Shown here: positions 41,704 to 50,926 of the stretch, one piece after another
Layout: every line of letters begins with the position of its first letter
How positions within the stretch are numbered: position 1 is the first letter of the stretch
Source: RGIG4576 sp045656705
GTDB lineage: Bacteria > Bacteroidota > Bacteroidia > Bacteroidales > Muribaculaceae
Length of the DNA: 64,000 nt
Assembly (NCBI GenBank): GCA_045656705.1
Contig: JAZORR010000031.1
Coordinates: forward strand, 27,152 to 91,151
Direction: 5' to 3'
Notes under the pieces: generated by a model
Databases searched by the model: none
Told to the model about the DNA's origin: nothing
What the model saw: the letters and a program-made list of their open reading frames with translations, nothing else
Translations under genes and position numbers: made by a program

Positions 41704-42876
41704 ATGAGTGAAAAAGTATTTTATCTATTAGAAAATCGTGGTAGGATTGAGATGCAATGCAATGTGCATATGTTGCTCAATGCATTAACTGAAGTAGAAC
41801 TTATGCAGTTGAGAGATGCGTTGAAGTATGAATATGATAGTGATATGAGAAAAGCAGTAGAATTCAGATTGCGAGAAAAGCCTGTAAAGCCTATCAATAA
41901 GCCTATATCTACTCTTATCAAACTATTTGAGAATAAGAAAAGTCGTTGTGTGGTGGCATCACGCAATGAGTTACAGCGTCGTTACGATTTCCAATCACGC
42001 CAAGTTCAACGCAATATTCTAAATTGTTTTCTTTCTTCCAATGTTAAGAGTGATAGAGTGTGGGCATATAATTGCCTGCATAGTGATTGGGATAAATATT
42101 TTCAAACTAAAATATTATTGCCATGGAAGAAATATCACGATGTGGAATGTGGATGGGTGATTTTGAAATATCAGCCTTCTGAAGTATTGATGAATATGCG
42201 CGATGAATTTCAAGATATTCACTATAAGCACCTTTGCATAAGATTGGCACATTGTGAAGGTTTTGAAATTGACCGCACACGATTAGATTATGTAGACTAT
42301 CTTTATGTGGCAGCGAAGGCTGGACTTAATGTCAACGAGGCCGAAGTATGCGACTATCTCGTTAAATATATAACCGAATATTTTGCCGTAATAGATGACT
42401 ATAAACTTAGCAATCCCATATCTATGAGACACAAGTATAAATATACCATATCGGTGGCCAATTATGGTATTATTAGCCGATACTTGTGGTGTATGTCAAA
42501 ACTTGGTATGCTTCGCCAATTAGTATGTTTCTACGATTGGGATAGGACGATAATAGGTAAATATATGAGTGAATTAAACAAGAAAGAAAAAGATGAAAGT
42601 GCCGATATTTTTCGTGAAATATTAGCAGAAGATCCTTCTCCATTTGAATATTGTGATTTTAGCAATAATGCTGAATGTTTGGTAGAATTTGCCGAGAATG
42701 AAAAGTCTTTTGATTTCAATAGTTTTGATATAGGCGAATCCATTGTAGATAAGACACAAGTATTCAATGAAATCAAAGAGCAATATCCCGAAATTTCTAC
42801 CTTTATAGAAGAATGGGATGTGAAAGATATAGATTCTAAATCATCAGATGCATCCATATTAGAAGATCCTTTTTAA
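41704..42876 (+). CDS. Orphan protein of 390 residues
   Basis: I recognise no family. The protein has no signal peptide or membrane segment. The N-terminal half is basic and helical (LTEVELMQLRDALKYEYDSD, FENKKSRCVVASRNELQRRY). The middle has Cys/His-rich helices (HLCIRLAHCEGFEIDRTRLD, DYLYVAAKAGLNVNEAEV). The last about 90 residues are strongly acidic (ADIFREILAEDPSPFEY, DSKSSDASILEDPF). The opposite charges of the two ends suggest interaction with nucleic acid or with a basic partner, but this is only inference. No terminator-like hairpin with a T run lies in the 130 bp upstream. Confidence 0.68.
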   Translation: MSEKVFYLLENRGRIEMQCNVHMLLNALTEVELMQLRDALKYEYDSDMRKAVEFRLREKPVKPINKPISTLIKLFENKKSRCVVASRNELQRRYDFQSRQVQRNILNCFLSSNVKSDRVWAYNCLHSDWDKYFQTKILLPWKKYHDVECGWVILKYQPSEVLMNMRDEFQDIHYKHLCIRLAHCEGFEIDRTRLDYVDYLYVAAKAGLNVNEAEVCDYLVKYITEYFAVIDDYKLSNPISMRHKYKYTISVANYGIISRYLWCMSKLGMLRQLVCFYDWDRTIIGKYMSELNKKEKDESADIFREILAEDPSPFEYCDFSNNAECLVEFAENEKSFDFNSFDIGESIVDKTQVFNEIKEQYPEISTFIEEWDVKDIDSKSSDASILEDPF

Positions 42877-42955
42877 TATGATAGATTGTAGATGTATTGG
42901 TGGCTATATTGCTTGTGATTCTCCGTATTAAAGAAAACGAAAAATTAAAGAAAAA

Positions 42956-43603
42956 ATGAAACTGATTAAACGATTGTTTTTGTTGACTTTTACTTTGGGC
43001 GTTGGCTTATTGCTGATGCTTGTGGGTACTTTTTATATAGTGAGATGGAATGCTGAGGATAGATTATACGATTCGGTAGAAGATGTTCCATATAATAAAG
43101 TGGCACTTTTGCTTGGCACTAATCCAGTGACTAAATGGGGTACTCAAAATTGGTATTTTACGCTTAGAATTAGGGCTACTGCCGAATTGTATAAAGCTGG
43201 AAAGATTTCCAAAGTAATAGTGAGTGGTGATAATCATTCTAAGCAATATGATGAAAGTTCGGCAATGAAAGATGCTCTTGTGCGTGCTGGAATACCAGCC
43301 AATGCCATATATCTTGATTATGCTGGATTTCGCACACTCGATTCAGTGGTAAGAGCTAAAGAGATTTTTGGTCAGTCGAGCATTACCATTGTGTCGCAAC
43401 GTTTCCATAATGAGCGAGCATTGCGTTTGGCCGATTATTGCAATCTTGATGCAGTAGGATATTGTGCCGAGGATATTACACTGAGAAGTAAGAAAGTGGA
43501 AATTGAAATAGTGAGAGAGTCGTTAGCTCGAGTGAAAATGTATATAGATATAATAAGAGGAAAACAACCCAAATTCCTCGGAGAAAAGATTGAGATAAAG
43601 TAA
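42956..43603 (+). CDS. sanA: SanA/DUF218-family inner-membrane protein
   Basis: This 215-residue protein has one N-terminal membrane segment (about 8-30), then a DUF218 domain with KVALLLGTNPVTKWGTQNWY, ISKVIVSGDNHSKQYDESSA, YLDYAGFRTLDSVVRAKEIF and SITIVSQRFHNERALRLADY. This is the SanA/ElyC group, named for increased vancomycin sensitivity when lost in enterics and linked to envelope precursor metabolism. The active-site chemistry is not known. A lipoprotein gene follows after 26 bp. Confidence 0.9.
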   Translation: MKLIKRLFLLTFTLGVGLLLMLVGTFYIVRWNAEDRLYDSVEDVPYNKVALLLGTNPVTKWGTQNWYFTLRIRATAELYKAGKISKVIVSGDNHSKQYDESSAMKDALVRAGIPANAIYLDYAGFRTLDSVVRAKEIFGQSSITIVSQRFHNERALRLADYCNLDAVGYCAEDITLRSKKVEIEIVRESLARVKMYIDIIRGKQPKFLGEKIEIK

Positions 43604-43629
43604 TTTAATTAAGAAAAGAATAGTGTGAT

Positions 43630-44286
43630 ATGAAAAAAAGTATTTTTATGGCGTGCATGTGTGCACTTGCGTTAAATGTGGCATGTTCGTCAAAAGCAAA
43701 CTCTGAGAATGTAATTAGTGCCGATACCACTGCATTGCAAGGTACAATTGTAGAGACTGAAGGTTCAAAGAAGTATGAAAATGAGTATTACTCACTTACT
43801 GTACCTACTGATTGGGTGATAACTGAGAGCATTTACGATCGTAGACCAGGATTAGAAAAATTAACTCCAAATGAAGAGATGACACTTAGTCAGCACGAAG
43901 TTTACTTTGAAGGTGATAATGTGTTGGTGAAAATTGTGAAATCAAATTATAAGTTCGATAAATCTCTTGATTTTTATGCAGGTTTATCTGTGTTGTCAAA
44001 GGGGCTTATGGATGCCGGTGAATATAATGGTGTTATAGAACAAATCACAGAAAAGCAACCATATACATATACGCATTATGAACAATTAGATTCAATGAAA
44101 ATTTCTGGTAGAGATGCAATTGCGCTTTTGTTTGCGATTGCTCAAGATAATGGGGTAGATTTAACTCAATTGCAATATGTAGTAAAGAATGACAATAAAG
44201 ATGTATTCTATGTAAATGTTACATTTGGTTCTGAAACAGGTTTTGATATTGGGCGTGTTATACTCCACACATTTAAGTTGAAATAA
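43630..44286 (+). CDS. Lipoprotein of unknown function
   Basis: This 218-residue protein has a lipobox LNVAC (about Cys20) followed by a Ser/Asn-rich linker. The globular part begins at about residue 50 (KYENEYYSLTVPTDWVITES) and looks like the PsbP/DUF1795-type fold of envelope proteins that start with a VP..W pattern, a weak resemblance. It ends in TFGSETGFDIGRVILHTFKL. It probably shares a transcript with the sanA-like gene and ends at the next terminator. Confidence 0.72.
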   Translation: MKKSIFMACMCALALNVACSSKANSENVISADTTALQGTIVETEGSKKYENEYYSLTVPTDWVITESIYDRRPGLEKLTPNEEMTLSQHEVYFEGDNVLVKIVKSNYKFDKSLDFYAGLSVLSKGLMDAGEYNGVIEQITEKQPYTYTHYEQLDSMKISGRDAIALLFAIAQDNGVDLTQLQYVVKNDNKDVFYVNVTFGSETGFDIGRVILHTFKLK

Positions 44287-44307
44287 AAGATGGAGATACA
44301 AAAAACT

Positions 44308-44339
44308 AAAGGGTTGACTTCGAGTAGAAGCAACCCTTT
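44308..44339. terminator. Terminator between convergent genes
   Basis: AAAGGGTTG pairs with CAACCCTTT around TCGAGTAGAAG-type loop bases, between the lipoprotein gene and the C1 peptidase gene. Confidence 0.8.
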
Positions 44340-44362
44340 GTGTTATGAATTGATTTGTGGGA

Positions 44363-45565
44363 TTATAATGCAAGGTTCTTGCGAATCTTTTCTGGGATTG
44401 CGTTTTTGTTTACAGTGATGTTAAGTGTCTTTGCAAGGAAATAAGCTTCGCTCACGTAGATAAAGCCTTTATACACTTGGTTTGTATCCCATGAGTTTTG
44501 CACCTTGTAGAAGCGATTACCATCTTGGTCTACAGCCGAACCTACAATCACCATACCATGGTCGTCGGTAGTAAGTTGGTTGTCAAACCATTGTTGACGC
44601 ATTTCTTGAGTTACCTTGATTTCTGGTACATAACCATCAAATTCGTAACGTTCCTTTTCGCGATCTTTGTCCGATAGAGCAGTCCAACGAGCAAGTTCAG
44701 TGCCTTCAAGTGAATCTGCTGTTTTTTCAGCTGGCATTAGAGCCACACCTTTCTTCCATTGCCATCCCTTTTCGCTCACGTCGGCAGCCCAAGCCACTGT
44801 GTAGCCATTCTTGATGGCATTGTCTACGATTGCCTTCATTTCTTCCATCTTCACGTTGTGATATTGTCCCCAAATCCAGTTGTCGGCTACTTCGAGTGCA
44901 AACGATGAATAGAATGGGTGGTGAGTGAACGATGTGATAGCTACATAATCGTCGATGTTTATACCAAGAGATTCTGCATATGTCTTAGGAGTGTATTCCT
45001 TGCCATTGTGTTTGAATGTAGCTGGGATTTCGCCAAAATATGCATTTAGAATACCATCAATAGCATTTAGCCATGCAGTGCTGTATTTTTCTTTGCGACG
45101 TTTCATAATAGCATCAATGTAACCCACCAATCCTGCTGTCATTTCATAATGGTCGTGCTTCTTTTCTCCATATTCAAGACCTTGGAAAGCCTCTTCAGGC
45201 ATCATACCATAGCGTTTCCAAATATAAGATACATCAAGGTGACTACCTCCTTGTTCGAAATGTATTTGGCCATTTGTGCGAATGTAGCGATCGGCCTTAT
45301 CGTGGTAGCACTTGTATACTACATACATTTCTGATAGATTCACTTCCTTGCCAGTAGCTTTAAGAATTTCGTTTTCGAGGAATGTATTGGCTGAGAAACA
45401 CCAGCAAGTTCCCGACTTATTTTGGTTGGTAACTGGAGTAGATTTTGCTACTTTCACATCGGTGAATTTAAAACCAGCACTATCGGCATTTGCCACTTCT
45501 TGTGCATTGGCACTGAATGAGCTGGCAATAAGTGCTGCAGCTGCAAATGATAAGTATTTTTTCAT
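44363..45565 (-). CDS. Exported C1-family (bleomycin hydrolase-like) cysteine aminopeptidase
   Basis: This 400-residue protein has a signal peptide (about 1-21, ending ANAQ). The papain-type site is TNQNKSGTCWCFSANTFLEN with oxyanion Gln48 and nucleophile Cys54. The His appears in TTDDHGMVIVGSAVD and the Asn in KVQNSWDTN, as in the C1B (PepC/bleomycin hydrolase) branch. Most PepC enzymes are cytosolic, so the signal peptide marks the Bacteroidota exported variant, probably periplasmic. It is transcribed alone from a minus-strand promoter. Confidence 0.93.
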   Translation of the reverse strand: MKKYLSFAAAALIASSFSANAQEVANADSAGFKFTDVKVAKSTPVTNQNKSGTCWCFSANTFLENEILKATGKEVNLSEMYVVYKCYHDKADRYIRTNGQIHFEQGGSHLDVSYIWKRYGMMPEEAFQGLEYGEKKHDHYEMTAGLVGYIDAIMKRRKEKYSTAWLNAIDGILNAYFGEIPATFKHNGKEYTPKTYAESLGINIDDYVAITSFTHHPFYSSFALEVADNWIWGQYHNVKMEEMKAIVDNAIKNGYTVAWAADVSEKGWQWKKGVALMPAEKTADSLEGTELARWTALSDKDREKERYEFDGYVPEIKVTQEMRQQWFDNQLTTDDHGMVIVGSAVDQDGNRFYKVQNSWDTNQVYKGFIYVSEAYFLAKTLNITVNKNAIPEKIRKNLAL

Positions 45566-45596
45566 TTTATTGTAATTAAATATTTGTTTCTTTGTG

Positions 45597-45604
45597 CAAA
45601 AGTA
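45597..45604 (-). promoter_or_regulatory. -7 box of the C1 peptidase gene
   Basis: TACTTTTG on the minus strand, about 32 bp before the start. Confidence 0.5.
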
Positions 45605-45706
45605 ATAAAAATAGACATATTTGCGAAAAAATAAGGGATAATACCATTAAAATGGTGGGTGATGATTTATTTTGAGGTGTAATAAAGGTAATTTGGAGGG
45701 CGTTTT

Positions 45707-45738
45707 TTTGTACAATATTTTCAAAAACCTTACCTTTG
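45707..45738 (+). promoter_or_regulatory. Promoter of the acyltransferase operon
   Basis: TTTG (45707-45710), 20-bp spacer and TACCTTTG (45731-45738). Confidence 0.65.
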
Positions 45739-45777
45739 TGTGAAAGAAACTAATGTAGACTTACGCATTAAAGATAT

Positions 45778-46851
45778 ATGGGTAAAGCCAGATTACACCA
45801 TTTCGATATACTTAAAGGAATTGCCATTTTTATGGTGATAATGGGACATGTTATCACTATGTGCATACGCGACATTGATAGTGCCGTATTGTTTAAGTTT
45901 GTAGAACGAATTCACATGCCAATATTCTTTTTTATAAGTGGATATTTTACTTATAAAGTGATAGAAGATGGAGTGTGGGCAAGGCCTAAGATGATGGTTC
46001 GCGTGAAGAAGTTGCTTTTCCCATTTTTTGTGATGAGTACGCTATGGATTTACTATTTCCCGCATAGTGGACTTCAAAGTCCGTTTGTCTCTACTTGGGA
46101 GGGACTCTACACAAGCATTGGGAAGAATGGATATTGGTTTACATTATGTTTATTTGAGATAATAGCTATATATGCTGCGATAGTATCATTGCTTTCGATG
46201 TGCAAAACCTTGAGCAATCGGGTAATAGTGGTGCTAGTTTCGTGGCTGATGTTAGGCTGTCTGTCTAAGTTCTTGTTGCCAACCGAAGTAAATAATATTA
46301 TTGGATTGCCACTGGTGTTTGAATTCTATCCAGTGTTTATGTTTGGCGTATTGGCACATTCGGTGCGAGAAACATTTGATAAACTCACGTCAAGTTCGGC
46401 GAGTGTGACTATTGCTTTGATCTTGGGATCAATTTTAATGTATTACACCTGTTGGTCTTGGGAATTTCCATTGCCTGAGGATTGTGTGATAATTGCCAAG
46501 CAACTACTTTATGCTTGTGTGGTAATCGTAGCCGTATCGGTGGTTAAATCTTGGTGCACAGAGGCTTATACCGAAGCTTGTCCTCAAGGTGGCGCTATCA
46601 CTCGATTGTGTGGGTATATAGGAAGTCAAAGTCTTGCAATATATGTGTTGCATTACTTCTTTTTGTTTCCTATGGCTGTTTTCAGAGAACCATTGCAGCA
46701 GATGAATTTAAATATTGTTCCCACATTGGTGGTGGCAGCAATTGTGGCATTTATAGTGATAGCAGTAGTATTGGTAGTGAATTATGTTATAGGTCATAGT
46801 AAACTACTTTCATTGCTAATGACAGGTAAAGTAAAATACATTTTAAACTAA
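45778..46851 (+). CDS. Acyltransferase-3 family membrane protein
   Basis: This 357-residue protein has about ten membrane helices. The N-terminus carries the family pattern HFDILKGIAIFMVIMGHVIT (catalytic-type His in MGH) and RIHMPIFFFISGYF. Family members transfer acetyl or other acyl groups to sugars of cell-surface polymers. The gene overlaps almost directly (3-bp gap) with an exported SGNH esterase gene, which suggests a pair that adds and removes acyl groups from the same substrate; this pairing is inference. Confidence 0.9.
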   Translation: MGKARLHHFDILKGIAIFMVIMGHVITMCIRDIDSAVLFKFVERIHMPIFFFISGYFTYKVIEDGVWARPKMMVRVKKLLFPFFVMSTLWIYYFPHSGLQSPFVSTWEGLYTSIGKNGYWFTLCLFEIIAIYAAIVSLLSMCKTLSNRVIVVLVSWLMLGCLSKFLLPTEVNNIIGLPLVFEFYPVFMFGVLAHSVRETFDKLTSSSASVTIALILGSILMYYTCWSWEFPLPEDCVIIAKQLLYACVVIVAVSVVKSWCTEAYTEACPQGGAITRLCGYIGSQSLAIYVLHYFFLFPMAVFREPLQQMNLNIVPTLVVAAIVAFIVIAVVLVVNYVIGHSKLLSLLMTGKVKYILN

Positions 46852-46854
46852 ATA

Positions 46855-47982
46855 ATGATGAGTAATTTTAAAACATTTAAGGTTGCATTATTGCTTGTGG
46901 CGATGGTGTGTGTGGCTTTCGGTGTGAAGGCTCAAGAGAAAAAAGAATTGAAGTATGTTAATGCTACTGAGTTCAGAATGATCAATAAAGGTTTTGACAA
47001 CACTTTGTCGCCTTATCATCGTCTGCCAGGCTATTTGAAAGATAGCATTATGAAAGATCCTAAACGATCTGGATTGTGGGATAGAGCTCGCAATTGTGCA
47101 GGTATGGCTTTCCGTTTTTCTTCAAATTCAGAACGTATCGGTATTCGTTACAATCTCCTTTGGAATTTCCACATGGCTCATATGGCCGACACAGGTATCA
47201 AGGGTACTGACCTTTACATTTTGAATGATAATGGTGACTGGGAATATGTCAACACTAATCGTCCATATAAGAAGGATTCTATCCAAACTAAGATTTATGC
47301 TGATGCTCTTCCTAAGGAAATGCGTGAATATATGATTTACTTGCCTCTATACGATGGTGTGAATTGGATGGAAATCGGTGTGGATAGTGGTGCTGTTATC
47401 CAACAACCTATCTTAGACAATCCTCGCAAGGATAAGAAAGTGGTGTTCTATGGCACAAGTATCCTACAAGGGGGATGTGCTACTCGCACAGGTATGGTGG
47501 CTACAAGCATTCTCCAACGTCAATTGAATGCCGAATGTATCAACCTTGGATTTAGTGGCGAAGGTAAGATGGATAATTATATGGCTCTTGCTATGGCATC
47601 TATCCCAGGTGTTACTGCTTTTGTGCTTGATCCTATTCCTAACTGCACAAAGGATATGTGTGAAAATCTAACTTATGGTTTCGTTAACACACTTCGCACT
47701 TTGTGCCCTAATGTGCCTATCATTATGGTAGAAGGTCCTATGTATAGCTACACTAAGTACGATAAGTTTACTAAGAACTATCTTGCTCAAAAGAATGAAG
47801 CGTGGCGTAAGAATTACGAAAAACTAAAGGCCGATAATCCTGAAAATCTTTACTATGTTACTTGTGAAGGTTTGAGTGGCTACGACAACGAAGGTACAGT
47901 GGATGGTATTCACTTCACCGATCTTGGTTTCAGAGCTTATGCCGAAAAATTACTTCCTATCTTGAAGGAAATCGTAAAGTAA
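46855..47982 (+). CDS. Exported SGNH/GDSL hydrolase with N-terminal SGNH_hydro_N-type domain
   Basis: This 375-residue protein has a signal peptide (about 1-26, ending VKAQE). The first part (about 30-180) is a beta-sandwich domain (GLWDRARNCAGMAFRFSSNS). The SGNH domain starts with VVFYGTSILQGGCATRTGM (block I with GTS, about residue 200) and continues with INLGFSGEGKMDNYMALAMA (Gly of block II), then VDGIHFTDLGFRAYAEKLLP (Asp/His of block V). All four block residues are represented. It is probably a carbohydrate esterase. A start at 46858 is equally possible. Confidence 0.9.
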   Translation: MMSNFKTFKVALLLVAMVCVAFGVKAQEKKELKYVNATEFRMINKGFDNTLSPYHRLPGYLKDSIMKDPKRSGLWDRARNCAGMAFRFSSNSERIGIRYNLLWNFHMAHMADTGIKGTDLYILNDNGDWEYVNTNRPYKKDSIQTKIYADALPKEMREYMIYLPLYDGVNWMEIGVDSGAVIQQPILDNPRKDKKVVFYGTSILQGGCATRTGMVATSILQRQLNAECINLGFSGEGKMDNYMALAMASIPGVTAFVLDPIPNCTKDMCENLTYGFVNTLRTLCPNVPIIMVEGPMYSYTKYDKFTKNYLAQKNEAWRKNYEKLKADNPENLYYVTCEGLSGYDNEGTVDGIHFTDLGFRAYAEKLLPILKEIVK

Positions 47983-48013
47983 AATATTCGAAATAATAAA
48001 TTCAAAACATAAA

Positions 48014-48050
48014 AATAAGGCGATGAGTTATAGTGATTCATCGCCTTATT
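48014..48050. terminator. Bidirectional terminator
   Basis: AATAAGGCGATGA pairs with TCATCGCCTTATT between the convergent SGNH hydrolase and alcohol dehydrogenase genes. Confidence 0.88.
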
Positions 48051-48075
48051 GTGTAATTTGGTTGAAAATAAATGT

Positions 48076-49245
48076 TTACACACACATTTCAAAGATTTTC
48101 TCGATGTCTTCTTGGGTAAGTGGTTTGAATCCGTGAAGCACTTTGCCTCCACATGCCTTACGTGCCATCACAGGGAAATGTTCGCGAGTGATACCCACTT
48201 GAGTGAAAGTGCTTTGTAGTCCGAGAGTGTCGAAAAGGAATTCTTCCAACTTTTTTATACCTTGTTGCGCAATAGCCATAGGTTCTTGTGAAGCGTCGAT
48301 GCCAAACACATTCACAGCCCATTGAACATACTTTGACACTGTAGTTTCGTCGAGGCAATATTTCAACCAGCGAGGAGTAACAATGGCAAGTCCAAGTCCG
48401 TGAGTGATGTCGTAGATAGCCGATAGTTCGTGTTCCATTGGGTGGCAACTCCAAGCCAATCGTTTACCACCGTTGATAAATCCGTTTATAGCCCACGATG
48501 AAGTCCACATTAGGTTGGCGCGTGCTTCGTAGTTTGTAGGTTCTTTAAGAGCGATAGGAGTGTACTTGATAATCGTTTTCATCATACCTTCCATGAAGCA
48601 GTCAAGCATAAATAAATCTTGCTCCATATTGAAATACACCTCAAAGATGTGCGAAAGCATATCGGCCGAACCACAAGCAGTTTGGTAAGGGCTCACAGAG
48701 TAGGTGAGAGTAGGGTCGAGGAACGATGCTTTGGGTAGTAATGGGCGAGCCAAGCGACCTATTTTGTCCTGTGTGTCAAGGTTGCTTATCACGCCGGCTG
48801 TATCCATTTCTGATCCGGTTGCCGATAGGGTGAGAATAGTGACGATAGGCAGAGCCTTTTCTATCGGAGCCCATTTCTCGTTGAAGAAATCCCAAGGATC
48901 GTGATCGACGCACGCACCTGCTGCCATAAATTTAGTGGCATCGAGGGTAGAGCCTCCTCCCACAGCCAATAGCACATCTATTTTGTGGTCCTTGCACATT
49001 TGAGCGCCTTCACGCACCGACTCTATGCGTGGATTTGGTTCGATACCCGATAGTTCATACACTTCAAGGTCTACCTTTTCCATTTCAGCTATAATAGTAT
49101 CATAAAGTCCGATACGTTTGATAGAACCTCCACCATAGGTGAGCAACACGCGTGTTCCGTATTTTTTTAATTCTTCGCCAAGATGGCAAAGTTGATTTTC
49201 TCCGAAATATACCTTTACAGGAATATCATAAATGAAATTATTCAT
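48076..49245 (-). CDS. Iron-dependent alcohol dehydrogenase (YqhD/BdhA type)
   Basis: The ATG at 49245 is chosen because the sequence there (MNNFIYDIPVKVYFGENQL) matches family N-termini, and a promoter lies just upstream; the frame is open further but codes nothing recognisable. The protein has 389 residues. The nucleotide-binding GGGSTLDATKFMA and the metal ligands in WSCHPMEHELSAIYDITHGL (His residues) are visible. Such enzymes reduce aldehydes to alcohols with NAD(P)H in fermentation or detoxification. The gene is alone. Confidence 0.94.
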   Translation of the reverse strand: MNNFIYDIPVKVYFGENQLCHLGEELKKYGTRVLLTYGGGSIKRIGLYDTIIAEMEKVDLEVYELSGIEPNPRIESVREGAQMCKDHKIDVLLAVGGGSTLDATKFMAAGACVDHDPWDFFNEKWAPIEKALPIVTILTLSATGSEMDTAGVISNLDTQDKIGRLARPLLPKASFLDPTLTYSVSPYQTACGSADMLSHIFEVYFNMEQDLFMLDCFMEGMMKTIIKYTPIALKEPTNYEARANLMWTSSWAINGFINGGKRLAWSCHPMEHELSAIYDITHGLGLAIVTPRWLKYCLDETTVSKYVQWAVNVFGIDASQEPMAIAQQGIKKLEEFLFDTLGLQSTFTQVGITREHFPVMARKACGGKVLHGFKPLTQEDIEKIFEMCV

Positions 49246-49276
49246 AATTTTGTAGTGTTTATTGGTAATATTAGCA

Positions 49277-49307
49277 CAAAAATAACTAAACTTGTCAACT
49301 AATACAA
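49277..49307 (-). promoter_or_regulatory. Promoter of the alcohol dehydrogenase gene
   Basis: On the minus strand TTG (49307-49305), 20-bp spacer and TATTTTTG (49284-49277) fit the consensus, 31 bp before the chosen start. Confidence 0.6.
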
Positions 49308-49360
49308 TATAAATGTGCTTATTGAGCTGATAAAATGGAAAATAAAGCCGAAAATTTTCG

Positions 49361-49368
49361 TAACTTTG
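49361..49368 (+). promoter_or_regulatory. -7 box of gltX
   Basis: TAACTTTG, 31 bp before the gltX start and divergent from the alcohol dehydrogenase promoter. Confidence 0.6.
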
Positions 49369-49399
49369 CACGTTAGAATAAAAATAAAAAACAATATAT

Positions 49400-50926
49400 A
49401 TGGAAAGAAAAGTTAGAGTTCGTTTTGCTCCATCACCTACTGGAGCTTTGCATATAGGCGGTGTGCGCACTGCGTTATACAACTATCTGTTCGCTCGTCA
49501 GCATGGCGGTGATATGATTTTGCGTATTGAAGATACAGATTCTACTCGCTTCGTACCAGGTGCCGAAGAATATATCAATGAAGCTCTTGCATGGCTTGGT
49601 ATCGGCATCGATGAAGGTGTGAACGAGGGTGGTAACTATGGTCCTTACAAGCAAAGTGAGCGTCGCGATATTTATCGTGCTCATGTGAAGCAACTTCTTG
49701 ATGCAGATAAGGCTTATATAGCTTTTGATACTCCTGAAGAACTTGACGCAAAGCGTGCTGAGGTGCAAAATTTCCAATACGATGCTTCTACTCGTATGGG
49801 TATGCGCAACTCGTTGTCGCTTTCTGCCGATGAGGTGAAAGCTTTGATTGATGCAGGCGAAAAGTATGTGGTACGTTTCAAAATCGAGCCAAATATCGAC
49901 GTTGAGGTTAACGACTTGCTTCGTGGTAAGGTGGTGATAAATTCGTCTATTCTTGACGATAAGGTGCTATATAAGAGTGCCGACGATCTACCTACTTATC
50001 ACTTGGCTAACATTGTCGACGACCATTTGATGGAAGTTTCTCACGTGATTCGTGGCGAAGAATGGCTTCCTTCGGCTCCTCTTCACGTACTTCTTTACGA
50101 AGCTTTCGGTTGGAAAGATACAATGCCTTTCTTTGTTCACCTTCCATTGCTTCTTAAACCTACTGGAAAGGGTAAATTGAGCAAGCGTGATGGTAAGAAA
50201 CTTGGTTTCCCTGTGTTCCCTATGGAGTGGAAGGACAACGAAGACACTTGGGCTGGTTTCCGCGAAGAAGGTTTTTTGCCTGAGGCTGTAGTGAACTTTG
50301 TTGGTTTGCTTGGTTGGAATCCGGGCGATGACCGAGAAATGCTTTCTATGGACGATATGATTAAGGAATTCTCTTTCTCACATTGTTCGCGTAGTGGTGC
50401 TCGTTTCAATTTTGAAAAGGCTGCGTGGTTCAATCACGAATATCTTATCAATATGCCTGATGAAAAACTTGCCGAGCTATTCAAGCCTGTGCTTGAAAGC
50501 AAGGGTGTGAATGTGGCTGCTTATAGCGATGCTTTCTTGGCTAAAGTGGTTTCACTTGTGAAGGGACGCATCTCATTTGTGAAGGATTTGTGGGATCAAT
50601 CTGCGTTCTTCTTCACAGCTCCTGTAGAATTTGCCGAAAAGGATGTGAAGAAGCGTTGGAAAGAAGACACTGCTACTCTTCTCACCGAACTTATAAGTGT
50701 GCTTGAAGGTATTGAAGACTTCTCAAGCAAGGCTGCCGAAGACATCGTTATCGGTTGGATTACTGAAAAGGGCTATCATATGGGTAATGTGATGAATGCT
50801 TTCCGTCTTACTGTGGTGGGCGAATGTAAGGGTCCTCACATGTTCGACATCACCGAAATGATAGGTAAAGAAGAAACTATCGCTCGCGTTAAAGCTGGTA
50901 TTGAAAAGTTAGGCGCAAATGCTTAA
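49400..50926 (+). CDS. gltX: Glutamate--tRNA ligase
   Basis: This 508-residue enzyme charges tRNA-Glu with glutamate. The class I signature is at the N-terminus (RFAPSPTGALHIGGVRTALY, HIGG at 18-21) and the KMSKS-type loop is KLSKRDG (about 260). EWLPSAPLHVLLYEAFGW and the anticodon-binding end are present. Length is standard. Its last 8 bp overlap the start of the next gene, which may be translationally coupled. Confidence 0.98.
   Translation: MERKVRVRFAPSPTGALHIGGVRTALYNYLFARQHGGDMILRIEDTDSTRFVPGAEEYINEALAWLGIGIDEGVNEGGNYGPYKQSERRDIYRAHVKQLLDADKAYIAFDTPEELDAKRAEVQNFQYDASTRMGMRNSLSLSADEVKALIDAGEKYVVRFKIEPNIDVEVNDLLRGKVVINSSILDDKVLYKSADDLPTYHLANIVDDHLMEVSHVIRGEEWLPSAPLHVLLYEAFGWKDTMPFFVHLPLLLKPTGKGKLSKRDGKKLGFPVFPMEWKDNEDTWAGFREEGFLPEAVVNFVGLLGWNPGDDREMLSMDDMIKEFSFSHCSRSGARFNFEKAAWFNHEYLINMPDEKLAELFKPVLESKGVNVAAYSDAFLAKVVSLVKGRISFVKDLWDQSAFFFTAPVEFAEKDVKKRWKEDTATLLTELISVLEGIEDFSSKAAEDIVIGWITEKGYHMGNVMNAFRLTVVGECKGPHMFDITEMIGKEETIARVKAGIEKLGANA

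Noticed and set aside
49246..49482. N-terminal extension of the alcohol dehydrogenase
   Set aside because: The extra 79 codons overlap gltX, contain the divergent promoters and have no similarity to the family.
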